DNA from: Neobacillus cucumis
Lineage (GTDB): Bacteria > Bacillota > Bacilli > Bacillales > Cytobacillaceae
DNA length: 64,000 bases
Direction: 5' to 3'
Assembly (NCBI RefSeq): GCF_016908975.1
Contig: NZ_JAFBEX010000007.1
Location: 1 to 64,000 of the forward strand
Of the stretch, positions 42,829 to 50,942 are shown one piece after another. The translations under genes and the position numbers were made by a program. Below the pieces are notes generated by a model. That model made no database searches and was not told where the DNA came from. It saw nothing but the letters and a program-made list of their open reading frames with translations. The stretch's first letter is position 1; each line of letters begins with the position of its first letter.

Positions 42829-42845
42829 TTTATTTATAGTTATAA

Positions 42846-43445
42846 TTAACTGGTTTTTAGTTTTGTACGTTCATCATTCCAGGTACATAGACTTGTAAAT
42901 AAAGCAACAACTGTAATTGTAAGACTTGATAAGATAAAAGTCTCCTTAGAAATTAACAATCCTCCTAGACAAATGACCAATGCATCAATGATAAATATCA
43001 TGATTCCAACATTAATTTTAAAAATCTTCGATAAAAATTGTGCTAATAAGTCTGTACCTCCTGTACTTGTTTCATAGCGAAGCATGATACCAATACCTAA
43101 ACCAACAAATATACCACCGAATACAGAGCTAACAACAGGAGGAATTTGTAACTGTATATAACCTCGTGAAAAAGATAACAAATCAATAACAAAAGAAGAA
43201 AACAACATACCAAAGAGACTATTATAAAAATAACTCTTGTTATAAAACCAAGCTAGGGCAAATATAGGAATACTCAAACATATAATTGCTAGCCCTGGTT
43301 TCATTCCTGTTAAATACTTAATAATCAGACCTACACCAATTATTCCTCCATCAAGTAATTCAAATGGAACTAAAAAGAAATTGATGCCAATCGATAACAA
43401 AATACTGCCAAACAATATGACAAGTCCTTTTTTTAGAATATGCAT
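42846..43445 (-). CDS. YitT-like (DUF161) membrane protein without DUF2179
   Basis: The 199-aa protein has five to six helices including 'GSILLSIGINFFLVPFELLDGGIIGVGLIIKYLTGMKPG' and 'GLGIGIMLRYETSTGGTDLLAQFLSKIFKINVGIMIFIID', matching the membrane part of YitT proteins but lacking their C-terminal domain (compare 36607). ATG with GGAG eleven bases upstream is preferred over a GTG four codons earlier. It is followed by a strong terminator and is probably a single gene. Confidence 0.82.
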   Translation of the reverse strand: MHILKKGLVILFGSILLSIGINFFLVPFELLDGGIIGVGLIIKYLTGMKPGLAIICLSIPIFALAWFYNKSYFYNSLFGMLFSSFVIDLLSFSRGYIQLQIPPVVSSVFGGIFVGLGIGIMLRYETSTGGTDLLAQFLSKIFKINVGIMIFIIDALVICLGGLLISKETFILSSLTITVVALFTSLCTWNDERTKLKTS

Positions 43446-43538
43446 GGGTAAAATCACTCCATAAATAATGGAACATAAAAGGTATATTAATTTTTAGGAT
43501 GATCTTTTCCAAAAGCTTCATGAAAAAGATTTTTCTTT

Positions 43539-44276
43539 TTAATCAATGGATTGGTCATCGATAATCGGAGATTTTCCTATTTTTAGTTCAACAATATTGT
43601 CGTAGGCAACCCGAATAGATACACCAATCATTAATAAACCAATAATCAGGGTAAAAACTCCATCTAAAATATGAATTTTAGTAATGGACGTAATTACTAC
43701 TGCAAACAAGGCTAATATTGCACTGGATACTGAAACAAGATCCTCGTAAAAGACAAACCTTGTTGGCGGAGTCGCTTTACTCACATATTTAAATGATTGA
43801 AGCACAATACCCATTCCTTTTACGACTACTCCCGCATCCTGATTTATTTCCTTCATAGCTTTTAATAATACCGCTCCATCTATAACCAGGTTTAGAACCA
43901 AAATCAAGACGTTCAAGAGTACACCTCTACTTGGTTCAGAAGGGTGCTTTATTAAACGACATCCCTCATGAATAGTTTCATATCCCATAGAAAAAACAAC
44001 CAATGCGGCAATTATGCTAAAAATTTGATTCAAAGATTCAAAACCGTTTGGAAATCTTTTTGTCGGTTTTTTCTGGGATAAAACACTACCCATAAAAATG
44101 AAACCTTGGTTCACTGCATCTCCTAAAGAGTGCATAGCTGCTGCAAACATGGCTCCACTACCGCTAATTATTCCAGCTATAAACTCTGTAATAGCAATAA
44201 GCGTATTTCCCATCATGGCTAACGCTGAAGATTGGTTACCTTTTTTTACACACTCAAACACCTGTTTAATTCCCAC
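43539..44276 (-). CDS. Cation diffusion facilitator (CDF) family transporter
   Basis: The 245-aa protein has the CDF membrane domain with 'ITEFIAGIISGSGAMFAAAMHSLGDAVNQGFIFMG' (HxxxD metal site in helix 2) and a later helix 'FVFYEDLVSVSSAILALFAVVI' with acidic residues. The C-terminal cytoplasmic domain is short or missing compared with the usual 290-300 aa. CDF proteins export Zn2+, Co2+, Mn2+ or Fe2+. Start is GTG with GGAGG seven bases upstream. Confidence 0.85.
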   Translation of the reverse strand: MGIKQVFECVKKGNQSSALAMMGNTLIAITEFIAGIISGSGAMFAAAMHSLGDAVNQGFIFMGSVLSQKKPTKRFPNGFESLNQIFSIIAALVVFSMGYETIHEGCRLIKHPSEPSRGVLLNVLILVLNLVIDGAVLLKAMKEINQDAGVVVKGMGIVLQSFKYVSKATPPTRFVFYEDLVSVSSAILALFAVVITSITKIHILDGVFTLIIGLLMIGVSIRVAYDNIVELKIGKSPIIDDQSID

Positions 44277-44604
44277 ATGCTTACCTCCCCCACTTCTTTT
44301 CCTTATAGTGTCCCAAAGAAAATGGGAAATATTGATAAAAACAACTTTTTATTAATTTTCTAAAAATCGAAAAATTCTATAAAATTAAAAGGTATTTTTA
44401 CGGAAAAGACCACTTCCATAATGGTCATGATTATGACAGCATGTTTTTGAATGTAAAAAGCCGAAAATATGCATGAAATGATTTCGCATATCTTCGGCTT
44501 CGTCTTAATTTTGAATATTGAATTTGCCCAAAAGAAGCAGGGTACATGAAGTTAAATTAAATGAATACATACCTTTTAACTATAATTTATTAATAATCTT
44601 GTAA
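44277..44604. other. Gene-free stretch with hairpin
   Basis: A hairpin AAGCCGAA(..)TTCGGCTT with a partly paired interior (44459-44500) is present. An imperfect palindrome near 44410 (CCACTTCCATAATGGTCATG) is also visible. No gene is supported. Confidence 0.4.
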
Positions 44605-45072
44605 CAATTTAAAGGTATACTTACATGGACTAAAAGATTTAGATTGCAGATTCTCATTGGGTTTTTGGTTCTCTTAAGTACAATGTTTTTAATTTGTACG
44701 TTCTTTCCAAAGGATGCTATACCATGGTTACTTGGAGATACTTCCTATGCTGATATGGGTTCGAAGGTAATAACAGATGGAATTATACGTGCTTCTCAAT
44801 ATGTAGTAACAATAATTGTTATTTACGGTTTCTTGTCCATTGTTCCTTCACAAGGATTTAAAATGACAGTGATTGGTCAAAGGACCTTATACGTTTACCT
44901 TCTTCATGGATTTATTATTAAAACCATTCAAACAATCGTCTCTGACGATACCTTGAGTGGTATATCCAATCATTATTTAACATTAATGGTATTTTCTTTA
45001 GGGGTCTGTGTATTATTAGGTAATTATTTAATACAAAAATATACACGTCCATTGATTGAATTAAGACTATGA
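44605..45072 (+). pseudogene. Acyltransferase-3-like C-terminal fragment
   Basis: From an in-frame stop at 44602 the frame reads through about 155 codons of polytopic membrane protein: 'QFKGILTWTKRFRLQILIGF', 'ASQYVVTIIVIYGFLSIVPS', 'GQRTLYVYLLHGFIIKTIQT' and a final 'LGNYLIQKYTRPLIELRL'. This is the C-terminal third of a membrane acyltransferase of the YfiQ/WecH/OafA type (normally about 340-380 aa). The catalytic N-terminal part is absent and no ribosome site exists, so I treat it as a relic. Confidence 0.6.
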
Positions 45073-45102
45073 GAGTTGGTGAACCCAACTCTCTTTTTAT
45101 TC
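45071..45102 (+). terminator. Terminator
   Basis: GAGAGTTGG-TGAAC-CCAACTCTC stem and T5 tail overlapping the fragment stop; probably serves the cardiolipin synthase-like gene on the other strand too. Confidence 0.75.
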
Positions 45103-45108
45103 GTTTTC

Positions 45109-46335
45109 TTACAAATAATACTCAATCATTTGTGCAACCATCTCTTTTATTTTTTCTTTTATAGATAATTGATTGACGTCAGAGGATGTTACTCGCTTTG
45201 AGTTTTGAATGTCTTCATTGATGACTGGTTTTATTTTAGAAATATAGACAGGGTCATGGATATAACAGTTCATTTCCTCATTTAAATGAAACGAGCGCGA
45301 ATCAAAATTTACGGTCCCAACCATCAATACGTTTTCATCAATTAAGAATACTTTACCGTGTAGCACTCCCTTTTTATAACCGTATACCTCCATTCCCTGT
45401 TTTAATGCTTTTCGGATATATGGATAGGCTGCTTCTTCAACTAACAATGCATCCGAATGAGGTGAGAACAGAAATTTAACACGAACTCCTCTTTTTCTAG
45501 CATCCACTAATGAGTTCCATATAGTTCTGTCATTTAGTATAAAATAAGGTGTTATTATAATGATGGACTCCTTTGCTTGTTGAAACAGCCTTGCATAATC
45601 TTGACCAAGTTTTACTCCGCTATAATAGGCAGTAAATCGATGTAAGGTTGCTCCCTTTTCCTTTGTTGCGCTGTGGATAGGAATCTGTTGCTCTGTGTTT
45701 TTCTTCCAGTCTAATACAAATTGATGCATTAGATCTTGAACTCCTTCACCTCGTATTTGAAGGTGATAATCTCTCCAGTGACCGAGTTTTACTTTTTCTC
45801 CCAAATACTTCTTGCCGATGTTAAATCCGCCAATGTATCCAATCCTTCCATCAATAATAGAAATACGGCGATGATTCCGATGATCCAAAGAAGAAAAAAG
45901 ATAAGGAAAAGCAGGCTTATTGTAATACGTAAAATGCACTCCTGCTTTAACCAATGATTCTCTTTCCTTTTTCTTTAGTAAAATTCCACCTAGCCTGTCC
46001 ACTGCAAAATATACTTCTAATCCTTCCTGGCTTTTTTGCCTCAATATACCTAGAAACTGATGGCTTACTTTATCATCAGCAATCGAGAAAAAGTTAATAT
46101 ACACGTAATGATTTGCTTTCCTTATATCTGAGAATAATTGCTTGTTAAACTGTTTCCCGTCCGTATACAAAGTAATATTACTTTGACGAATCGGGTATTG
46201 GATGGGCTGCTGGTCAAATACCATTCTTTTTTCGGCTGTTGTTTTGTCAATTTTACCCCAAACAAACAAAACCAAACATGCACCGATAAACACAAATAGG
46301 ATTACACGAAGGATTTTCTTTACCTTTTTTAGCAT
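45109..46335 (-). CDS. Phospholipase D/cardiolipin synthase-like protein
   Basis: The 408-aa protein has an N-terminal membrane anchor (residues 8-26) and two PLD motifs: 'HRRISIIDGRIGYIGGFNIG' (His155, then Arg157 where Lys is usual, Asp162) and 'LHGKVFLIDENVLMVGTVNFDSRS' (canonical HKD). Length and layout match minor cardiolipin synthases of Bacillus (YwjE/YwiE type), which condense two phosphatidylglycerols at the membrane. AAGGAGATTACAT precedes the ATG. The Lys-to-Arg change in the first motif may alter activity. Confidence 0.85.
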   Translation of the reverse strand: MLKKVKKILRVILFVFIGACLVLFVWGKIDKTTAEKRMVFDQQPIQYPIRQSNITLYTDGKQFNKQLFSDIRKANHYVYINFFSIADDKVSHQFLGILRQKSQEGLEVYFAVDRLGGILLKKKERESLVKAGVHFTYYNKPAFPYLFSSLDHRNHRRISIIDGRIGYIGGFNIGKKYLGEKVKLGHWRDYHLQIRGEGVQDLMHQFVLDWKKNTEQQIPIHSATKEKGATLHRFTAYYSGVKLGQDYARLFQQAKESIIIITPYFILNDRTIWNSLVDARKRGVRVKFLFSPHSDALLVEEAAYPYIRKALKQGMEVYGYKKGVLHGKVFLIDENVLMVGTVNFDSRSFHLNEEMNCYIHDPVYISKIKPVINEDIQNSKRVTSSDVNQLSIKEKIKEMVAQMIEYYL

Positions 46336-46651
46336 ATGTAATCTCCTTTAAATATTATCGTTTTCATTCTGTTAGTTTTTGTTTTTGTGGACAAAACTAT
46401 CCTGTTAGCCCTTCATAGAGCATCTGCCTTTGTTGGTCGAAGGTTTTATTAATTTATTAAAAAGAGGATTTTACAGCCTTGGTTACTGCGGATATGGATA
46501 TGGTTATCGCCTTATTTCAGTCCATTCATTTACTTCACTCATTTTGATTCTTATTTAAGGGTGCTTTAGTTGAACAAGCACCATCAATTAACACTTTTAT
46601 CTTAAATATTTCCACTGTCGAATTGGGCATACTTACCTATGAGGTGAAATA
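46336..46651. other. Gene-free stretch with a small coat-like remnant
   Basis: The only protein-like trace is 'FYSLGYCGYGYGYRL' (46471-46515, plus strand), reminiscent of Gly/Tyr-rich sporulation peptides but without a start. GGGTGCTTTAGTTGAACAAG near 46560 belongs to the dispersed repeat family. Confidence 0.3.
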
Positions 46652-47140
46652 ATGAAACACACATTAGAGAAAAATATATTAAGGGCTTTATTAATTTTTG
46701 GAATAATCTCATTCATAAATTTGATTAGAAAACCACCCGCAAAAGATTGGTTACTTATCTTTCTTTTTAAAGGATTTTTATCTTCCATTTTAGATAATAT
46801 AGTTGTGAAAAAGGGATATATCAAATATCCGATAAAATTATTTAAATCATTTGATTTTAGCTTCATTTTTGATTATTTACTTTATCCTATAACTTGTGTT
46901 TACTATAACCAAGTTACTAAGAAATCCAATATTTTAGGTATAGTTGTTAAAACATTCTATTTTAGTATTCCAATGGCTGTAACAGAGCATCTCTTAGAAA
47001 AGAAAACGTCTTTACTTAAATTTAAAAAGGGATGGAATTCCTTCACTAGCTTCTGGACTTTAAGTATAACTTTTCTTATTTCTCGTGCTTTCATCGCTAT
47101 AGTCCGAAAAGCAAATAATAGTCCTGTTCCAAAAAATTAA
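46652..47140 (+). CDS. CBO0543-family membrane protein
   Basis: The 162-aa protein has four to five helices and family-like segments 'DWLLIFLFKGFLSSILDNIVVKKGYIKYPIKLFKSFDFSFIFDYLLYPITCVYYNQ' and 'GIVVKTFYFSIPMAVTEHLLEKKT'. Function unknown. GAGGTG precedes the ATG. It is a single gene converging on the PepSY gene. Confidence 0.75.
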   Translation: MKHTLEKNILRALLIFGIISFINLIRKPPAKDWLLIFLFKGFLSSILDNIVVKKGYIKYPIKLFKSFDFSFIFDYLLYPITCVYYNQVTKKSNILGIVVKTFYFSIPMAVTEHLLEKKTSLLKFKKGWNSFTSFWTLSITFLISRAFIAIVRKANNSPVPKN

Positions 47141-47240
47141 TTTTCTTTGAGTACAGGATTTTTTAATGAAAAACACTTTTAAATTGATGCTAAGAATTTA
47201 AATTATTTAAAAAAGGGTTCAAAACCTTATTTCATTATAC

Positions 47241-47296
47241 TGCCCCGTTAGCTCAACAAGAAAAAATCCACCTAGTTTACAGATGGATTTTCACAA
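47241..47296 (-). terminator. Terminator overlapping the PepSY stop, within a dispersed repeat
   Basis: Minus strand AAAATCCATC and GGTGGATTTT form the stem (47289-47263) and TTTTTTC follows; the stem includes the last codons of the PepSY gene. CCCCGTTAGCTCAACAAG (47242-47259) belongs to the dispersed repeat family. Confidence 0.55.
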
Positions 47297-48429
47297 TTTG
47301 ATAATGTAAACAAGCTTTTTATTATGCTGCTTGAAATGCTCTCTTTACTTTTGTTCTTTTTCTTAAACAACCACATATAAGTCCCCGTAAACATTAGAAT
47401 GGTTGGAGTAAGGCCACCAATTGCGTATAAAATTTTTGTAAATATTCCTCCAAAAGTTCCTGTATGTAAAGGATGATGCCATATTTGATAGAGTAGACCA
47501 CTGTTTATTTCTGGATCTAACTTGCCTACTATTTTTCCACTATATTGATCCACCCAAACCCGTATGTTTCCATTCCCAGGATCGTAAGAGCGACTAAGCC
47601 GAATTTCTACTGCTCCTTCCGCCATTCCTTCCTTCATCATTCCGGGCATTCTAACTTGAGTGATAATACCCTTAGGTACTTCTTTTTCAGCTTTACTTAA
47701 TAATAGATCCAGAGGAAGCTTTCCAGTTGGAAGAGGTTTAGATATAAGGTTCTCTTCTGGAGGTGTTACTTTTGCCTTTCCACCAAACCAACCGAAAATG
47801 GTCTCATCATATGTAAAAAGGGCTCCTGTTAATGAAACAATTAATAAAAATGGTATTGACACTGCCCCGAGGACCTTATGTAAATCATAATTTTTCACAA
47901 AAACGTTTTTATTGCGTCTCATTTTAAAACCATTTTTCCATTTTTTTATTCCTGGCCACCATAAATATATTCCCGACAATGTAATAAGAAAGAAAAACAT
48001 TCCGATTATTCCAACTATTTCTTCTCCTTTAAAATCTTTCAGTAGGAGCGATCGATGAAAATCAAGGATCATATTAAACATTGTTTTATCCCCTAATGCT
48101 CCATTTATCTGTCCTGTTCCAGGATCAACATATATTGATTGCTGCTTTTCACCTTCTTTAAGTCGAAATAAGTAAACTCCTTTCGCCTCTGGTTCATTTG
48201 GTGTATATACACGTTGAATTTCTCCTTTTGGATATGTGTTTCTAACAGTTTCCAATGCCTGTTGATACATTACTTTTTTGCTTTCTGTTACTTTAAACAA
48301 ATCAGGATGTATGAAATGGTTTATATCTGGTTCAAAGACAAGTAAACTTCCAGTTATTCCAATTAGAACAATAAATATCCCCACCAGCATGCTCAACCAT
48401 AAATGAATTTTTCCAATTACTTTTCTCAT
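47272..48429 (-). CDS. PepSY-associated TM helix protein (PiuB-like), iron-regulated
   Basis: About 385 aa with four membrane helices: 'KIHLWLSMLVGIFIVLIGITGSLLVFEPDI' near the N-terminus, a periplasmic-side PepSY domain, 'DFHRSLLLKDFKGEEIVGIIGMFFFLITLSGIYLWWPGIKKWK', 'YDLHKVLGAVSIPFLLIVSLTGALFTY' and a C-terminal helix. PiuB-like proteins act in iron-siderophore reduction or uptake. Two Fur-box-like sequences 60-100 bases upstream support iron repression. The ATG at 48429 is preferred although its ribosome site is weak; the frame is open 14 codons further. Confidence 0.85.
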   Translation of the reverse strand: MRKVIGKIHLWLSMLVGIFIVLIGITGSLLVFEPDINHFIHPDLFKVTESKKVMYQQALETVRNTYPKGEIQRVYTPNEPEAKGVYLFRLKEGEKQQSIYVDPGTGQINGALGDKTMFNMILDFHRSLLLKDFKGEEIVGIIGMFFFLITLSGIYLWWPGIKKWKNGFKMRRNKNVFVKNYDLHKVLGAVSIPFLLIVSLTGALFTYDETIFGWFGGKAKVTPPEENLISKPLPTGKLPLDLLLSKAEKEVPKGIITQVRMPGMMKEGMAEGAVEIRLSRSYDPGNGNIRVWVDQYSGKIVGKLDPEINSGLLYQIWHHPLHTGTFGGIFTKILYAIGGLTPTILMFTGTYMWLFKKKNKSKESISSSIIKSLFTLSNCENPSVN

Positions 48430-48484
48430 ATCATAAATACCTACTCTCCTAAAAATAAGATTAAAGCTCAAAATAAATAATTGA

Positions 48485-48531
48485 AATCGATTATCATTAT
48501 CAATTAATATTCTAAATGATAATGATAATCA
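48485..48531. promoter_or_regulatory. Two Fur boxes
   Basis: GATTATCATTATCAATT (48489-48505) and AAATGATAATGATAATC (48514-48530) are inverted copies of the Fur core (TGATAATNATTATCA-like), 25 bp centre to centre, just upstream of the PepSY gene. Confidence 0.8.
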
Positions 48532-48562
48532 AAGTCAATTTAATTTAGTCCTTATAAAGAAA

Positions 48563-48605
48563 TAAAAAAAGGTAGCTAGTTGCAGAAACTATGACTACCC
48601 TTTTA
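48563..48605 (-). terminator. Terminator-like hairpin
   Basis: Minus strand AAAAGGGTAG and CTACCTTTTTTT arms with AGTT/AACT inner pairing. There is no minus-strand gene upstream of it, so it may insulate the Fur-regulated promoter or be a relic. Confidence 0.5.
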
Positions 48606-48772
48606 GTGCATCAAAATTTGAAATTCATTCTTAATTTGCTTTAATAGAGTTATAATCATGGACACCTAAGTATAAAAACCTTGGACAACGCTTTTGAGGT
48701 ATTTTTTAAGACTTCCTTCAGTTTTTCATGTTATAATTTTTAAAAATTTTCAGGAGATTGTGAGGGCTAAAA

Positions 48773-49870
48773 ATGAAGAAATGGTTTCCTCATGGGAAAT
48801 GGTCGAAATATTATGTATGGCTTCACCATTATTCAATTGTATCCTTTTTAGCTCTTATGGTAACAGGACTTGTGCTTTATATTCCATTTTTTCATGTAAG
48901 GCTTATAAAGTATTTATCCTTTTTTTACGATGCGCATATTTTTCTTGGCATCGTGTTCTTTCTGTCGTTATTTTCTCCTTTCGTGAAGAAATTGCCAAAG
49001 GTGAACCGCATACGAAAGATTGATTGGTTTATGCCCATCTTTTTTGGGACGGCAATCGTTTTAACCGGATTTTCGTTATGGAAGGTCAATTGGTTTCCCT
49101 CCAAGCTAAGAGAGGCAGCCTTCCCTTGGCATGGGAATTTGTCTTATCTTTTAGGCATTTGGTTTATCTTGCATGGTTTCTTTAAAGCAACCGGAACCCA
49201 ATATCCCCAAACATTCGTAACGAGAAAAATGGATTCAGAACGAAGGCATTTTCTACAATGGGGATTATCAGGTTTAGTCATTGGTGCCATTACCATGACT
49301 CCGTTTTCGAAGCTTTTCACAACAAGCGGAAAAATATCTTCAAATTCGGCACCTGGTGTACATGAGTTTCCGGAATATTTTACTGTGACGGACAACTATC
49401 CAAACGTCTTGCTCGACAAGTACCGATTGGTGGTTGATGGTCTAGTGACGACTAAACAATCAATGACCTTTGAACAATTGACGTCTTTACCTGTCACCAA
49501 ACAGATCAAAGATTTTCAATGCGTAACAGGATGGACGGTTTCGGATGTGGAATGGGAAGGCATTCATATTCGCGAGCTTGTTTCATTGGTTAAACCCACT
49601 TCAGAAGCTACCTTCATCACCTTCTATTCTGCAGACGGTGCCTATACCGAAAGCTTGTCCTTAAATGAAGCGATGGAATCCGATGTTCTTCTTGCTTTTA
49701 AGATGGACCAACAGCCGCTTCGCGTCGAACAAGGTTATCCGATTCGATTAGTGGTGCCAAGAATGTACGGTTACAAATCAATCAAATGGGTAAATCGTGT
49801 AGAATTTGCATCCACCCGTATTCAGGGATATTGGGAACAACGAGGCTATCCGGCTGAAGCAACGTTTTGA
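48773..49870 (+). CDS. Cytochrome b-like membrane domain fused to sulfite oxidase-type molybdopterin domain
   Basis: The 365-aa protein has four N-terminal membrane helices with paired His residues ('WLHHYSIVSFLALMVTGLVLYIPF', 'YDAHIFLGIVFFLSLF', 'WHGNLSYLLGIWFILHGFF'), as in b-type cytochromes, then after residue about 150 an 'oxidoreductase molybdopterin binding' domain with 'DFQCVTGWTVSDVEWEGIHI' (Cys as likely Mo ligand) and 'PIRLVVPRMYGYKSIKWVNRVEF'. It is comparable to YedY/YedZ (MsrPQ) but with both parts in one chain. Substrate unknown. GAGGG lies six bases before the ATG. Confidence 0.82.
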   Translation: MKKWFPHGKWSKYYVWLHHYSIVSFLALMVTGLVLYIPFFHVRLIKYLSFFYDAHIFLGIVFFLSLFSPFVKKLPKVNRIRKIDWFMPIFFGTAIVLTGFSLWKVNWFPSKLREAAFPWHGNLSYLLGIWFILHGFFKATGTQYPQTFVTRKMDSERRHFLQWGLSGLVIGAITMTPFSKLFTTSGKISSNSAPGVHEFPEYFTVTDNYPNVLLDKYRLVVDGLVTTKQSMTFEQLTSLPVTKQIKDFQCVTGWTVSDVEWEGIHIRELVSLVKPTSEATFITFYSADGAYTESLSLNEAMESDVLLAFKMDQQPLRVEQGYPIRLVVPRMYGYKSIKWVNRVEFASTRIQGYWEQRGYPAEATF

Positions 49871-49910
49871 CGAGTATTCTAACATTCCATAATTAAGTTT
49901 TGATTTTTAA

Positions 49911-49937
49911 AGAGGCACTCATTTCGGGTGCCCTTTC
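49911..49937 (+). terminator. Terminator
   Basis: GGCACTC-ATTTC-GGGTGCC stem followed by CTTTCC, 45 bases after the molybdopterin fusion gene. Confidence 0.65.
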
Positions 49938-50113
49938 CTGTTTCAACAATATCTACGATAAACTTGTTTTGAACTGTTTGTTCAAGTGAGTAATAGCTAC
50001 AAATCTCCATTCAGATATTCAAAACCTTTGATTAAGGTATGTACCCTTTCAGAATGACATACAAAAGCTGATTTTTTTTCGTGAATAAATAATTCGCATA
50101 CGAAATATGATGA

Positions 50114-50133
50114 TGGTAATCATTTGATTACCA
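50114..50133. promoter_or_regulatory. 20-bp perfect palindrome (operator candidate)
   Basis: TGGTAATCATTTGATTACCA is a perfect dyad of the length typical for TetR-family operators, directly upstream of a ribosome site and a regulator-like remnant. Confidence 0.6.
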
Positions 50134-50145
50134 AAACAAGGAGGC

Positions 50146-50277
50146 TATGTGTACATCCTGAATAATGAAATTCTCGAATTCTAAAATCAAATACTCAATA
50201 TGCCTGAGGTAGATTTTAAACAATTATTTGCATTTACACATCAATCTATAATCAATCCTTTATATTGGGGAGGAAAA
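50146..50277 (+). pseudogene. Possible TetR regulator C-terminal remnant
   Basis: An AAGGAGG ribosome site is followed by a short frame 'YILNNEILEF', a TAA, then in the same frame 'MPEVDFKQLFAFTHQSIINP' leading straight into the HlyD gene. The sequence resembles the end of a ligand-binding helical domain. The operator and ribosome site appear to survive while the body of the regulator gene is deleted. Speculative. Confidence 0.3.
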
Positions 50278-50937
50278 ATGATGAAGTTTGAAAAAATGAT
50301 TATATTAAATGTGATCATTTTACTGATTCTGGTTGGTGGAGGATTTGGAGTATATGCATATTTCAATAATTCTACTAATTATTTGAGTACAGATAATGCT
50401 TCCATAGCCGGTCAACCAGTGTCAATTGTTGCTCCAGCATCAGGTAAATTAACAAATTGGAATGGAAACGTGGGAAGTTCATTTTCAAAAGATCAACAAA
50501 TCGGAACAATTCTTTCCTCTGGAACGGGAACCGCAGCAAATACAAACATTCCAGTTAATATTCCTACCAACGGAACGGTTGTCCAGAATAACGCAGTCAG
50601 TGATTCCTTTGTTGCTGCCGGCACTCCTTTGGCTACAGCCTATGATATGAAGAATTTATGGGTAACAGCCAACATTGATGAAACAGCTATTAGTGATGTT
50701 ACTTCAAATCAAGATGTTGATATTTATGTGGATGCTTTCCCTGACACTCCATTAAAAGGAAAAGTAGATTCAATCGGTCTTGCATCCGCAGGAACTTTTT
50801 CATTATTGCCTGCAAGTAATACCACCAGTAACTATACAAAAGTTACTCAGGAAATTCCTGTTAAGATCATCATTGAGGATACAAAAGGACTCCATCTTGT
50901 TCCTGGTATGAACGTGACCGTGAAAATCCATAAGTAG
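50278..50937 (+). CDS. HlyD-family efflux adaptor (YhbJ-like)
   Basis: The 219-aa protein has one N-terminal membrane helix ('IILNVIILLILVGGGFGVYAYF') and a lipoyl/biotinyl-like hybrid motif 'NYLSTDNASIAGQPVSIVAPASGKLTNWNGNVGSSFSKDQQIG', then a beta-barrel segment 'NLWVTANIDETAISDV'. It should connect the EmrB-type pump to the outside of the membrane. GGGGAGG lies just upstream of the ATG pair 50278/50281; the frame is open further upstream only through the remnant. The pump gene follows six bases after its stop. Confidence 0.85.
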   Translation: MMKFEKMIILNVIILLILVGGGFGVYAYFNNSTNYLSTDNASIAGQPVSIVAPASGKLTNWNGNVGSSFSKDQQIGTILSSGTGTAANTNIPVNIPTNGTVVQNNAVSDSFVAAGTPLATAYDMKNLWVTANIDETAISDVTSNQDVDIYVDAFPDTPLKGKVDSIGLASAGTFSLLPASNTTSNYTKVTQEIPVKIIIEDTKGLHLVPGMNVTVKIHK

Positions 50938-50942
50938 GTGAT

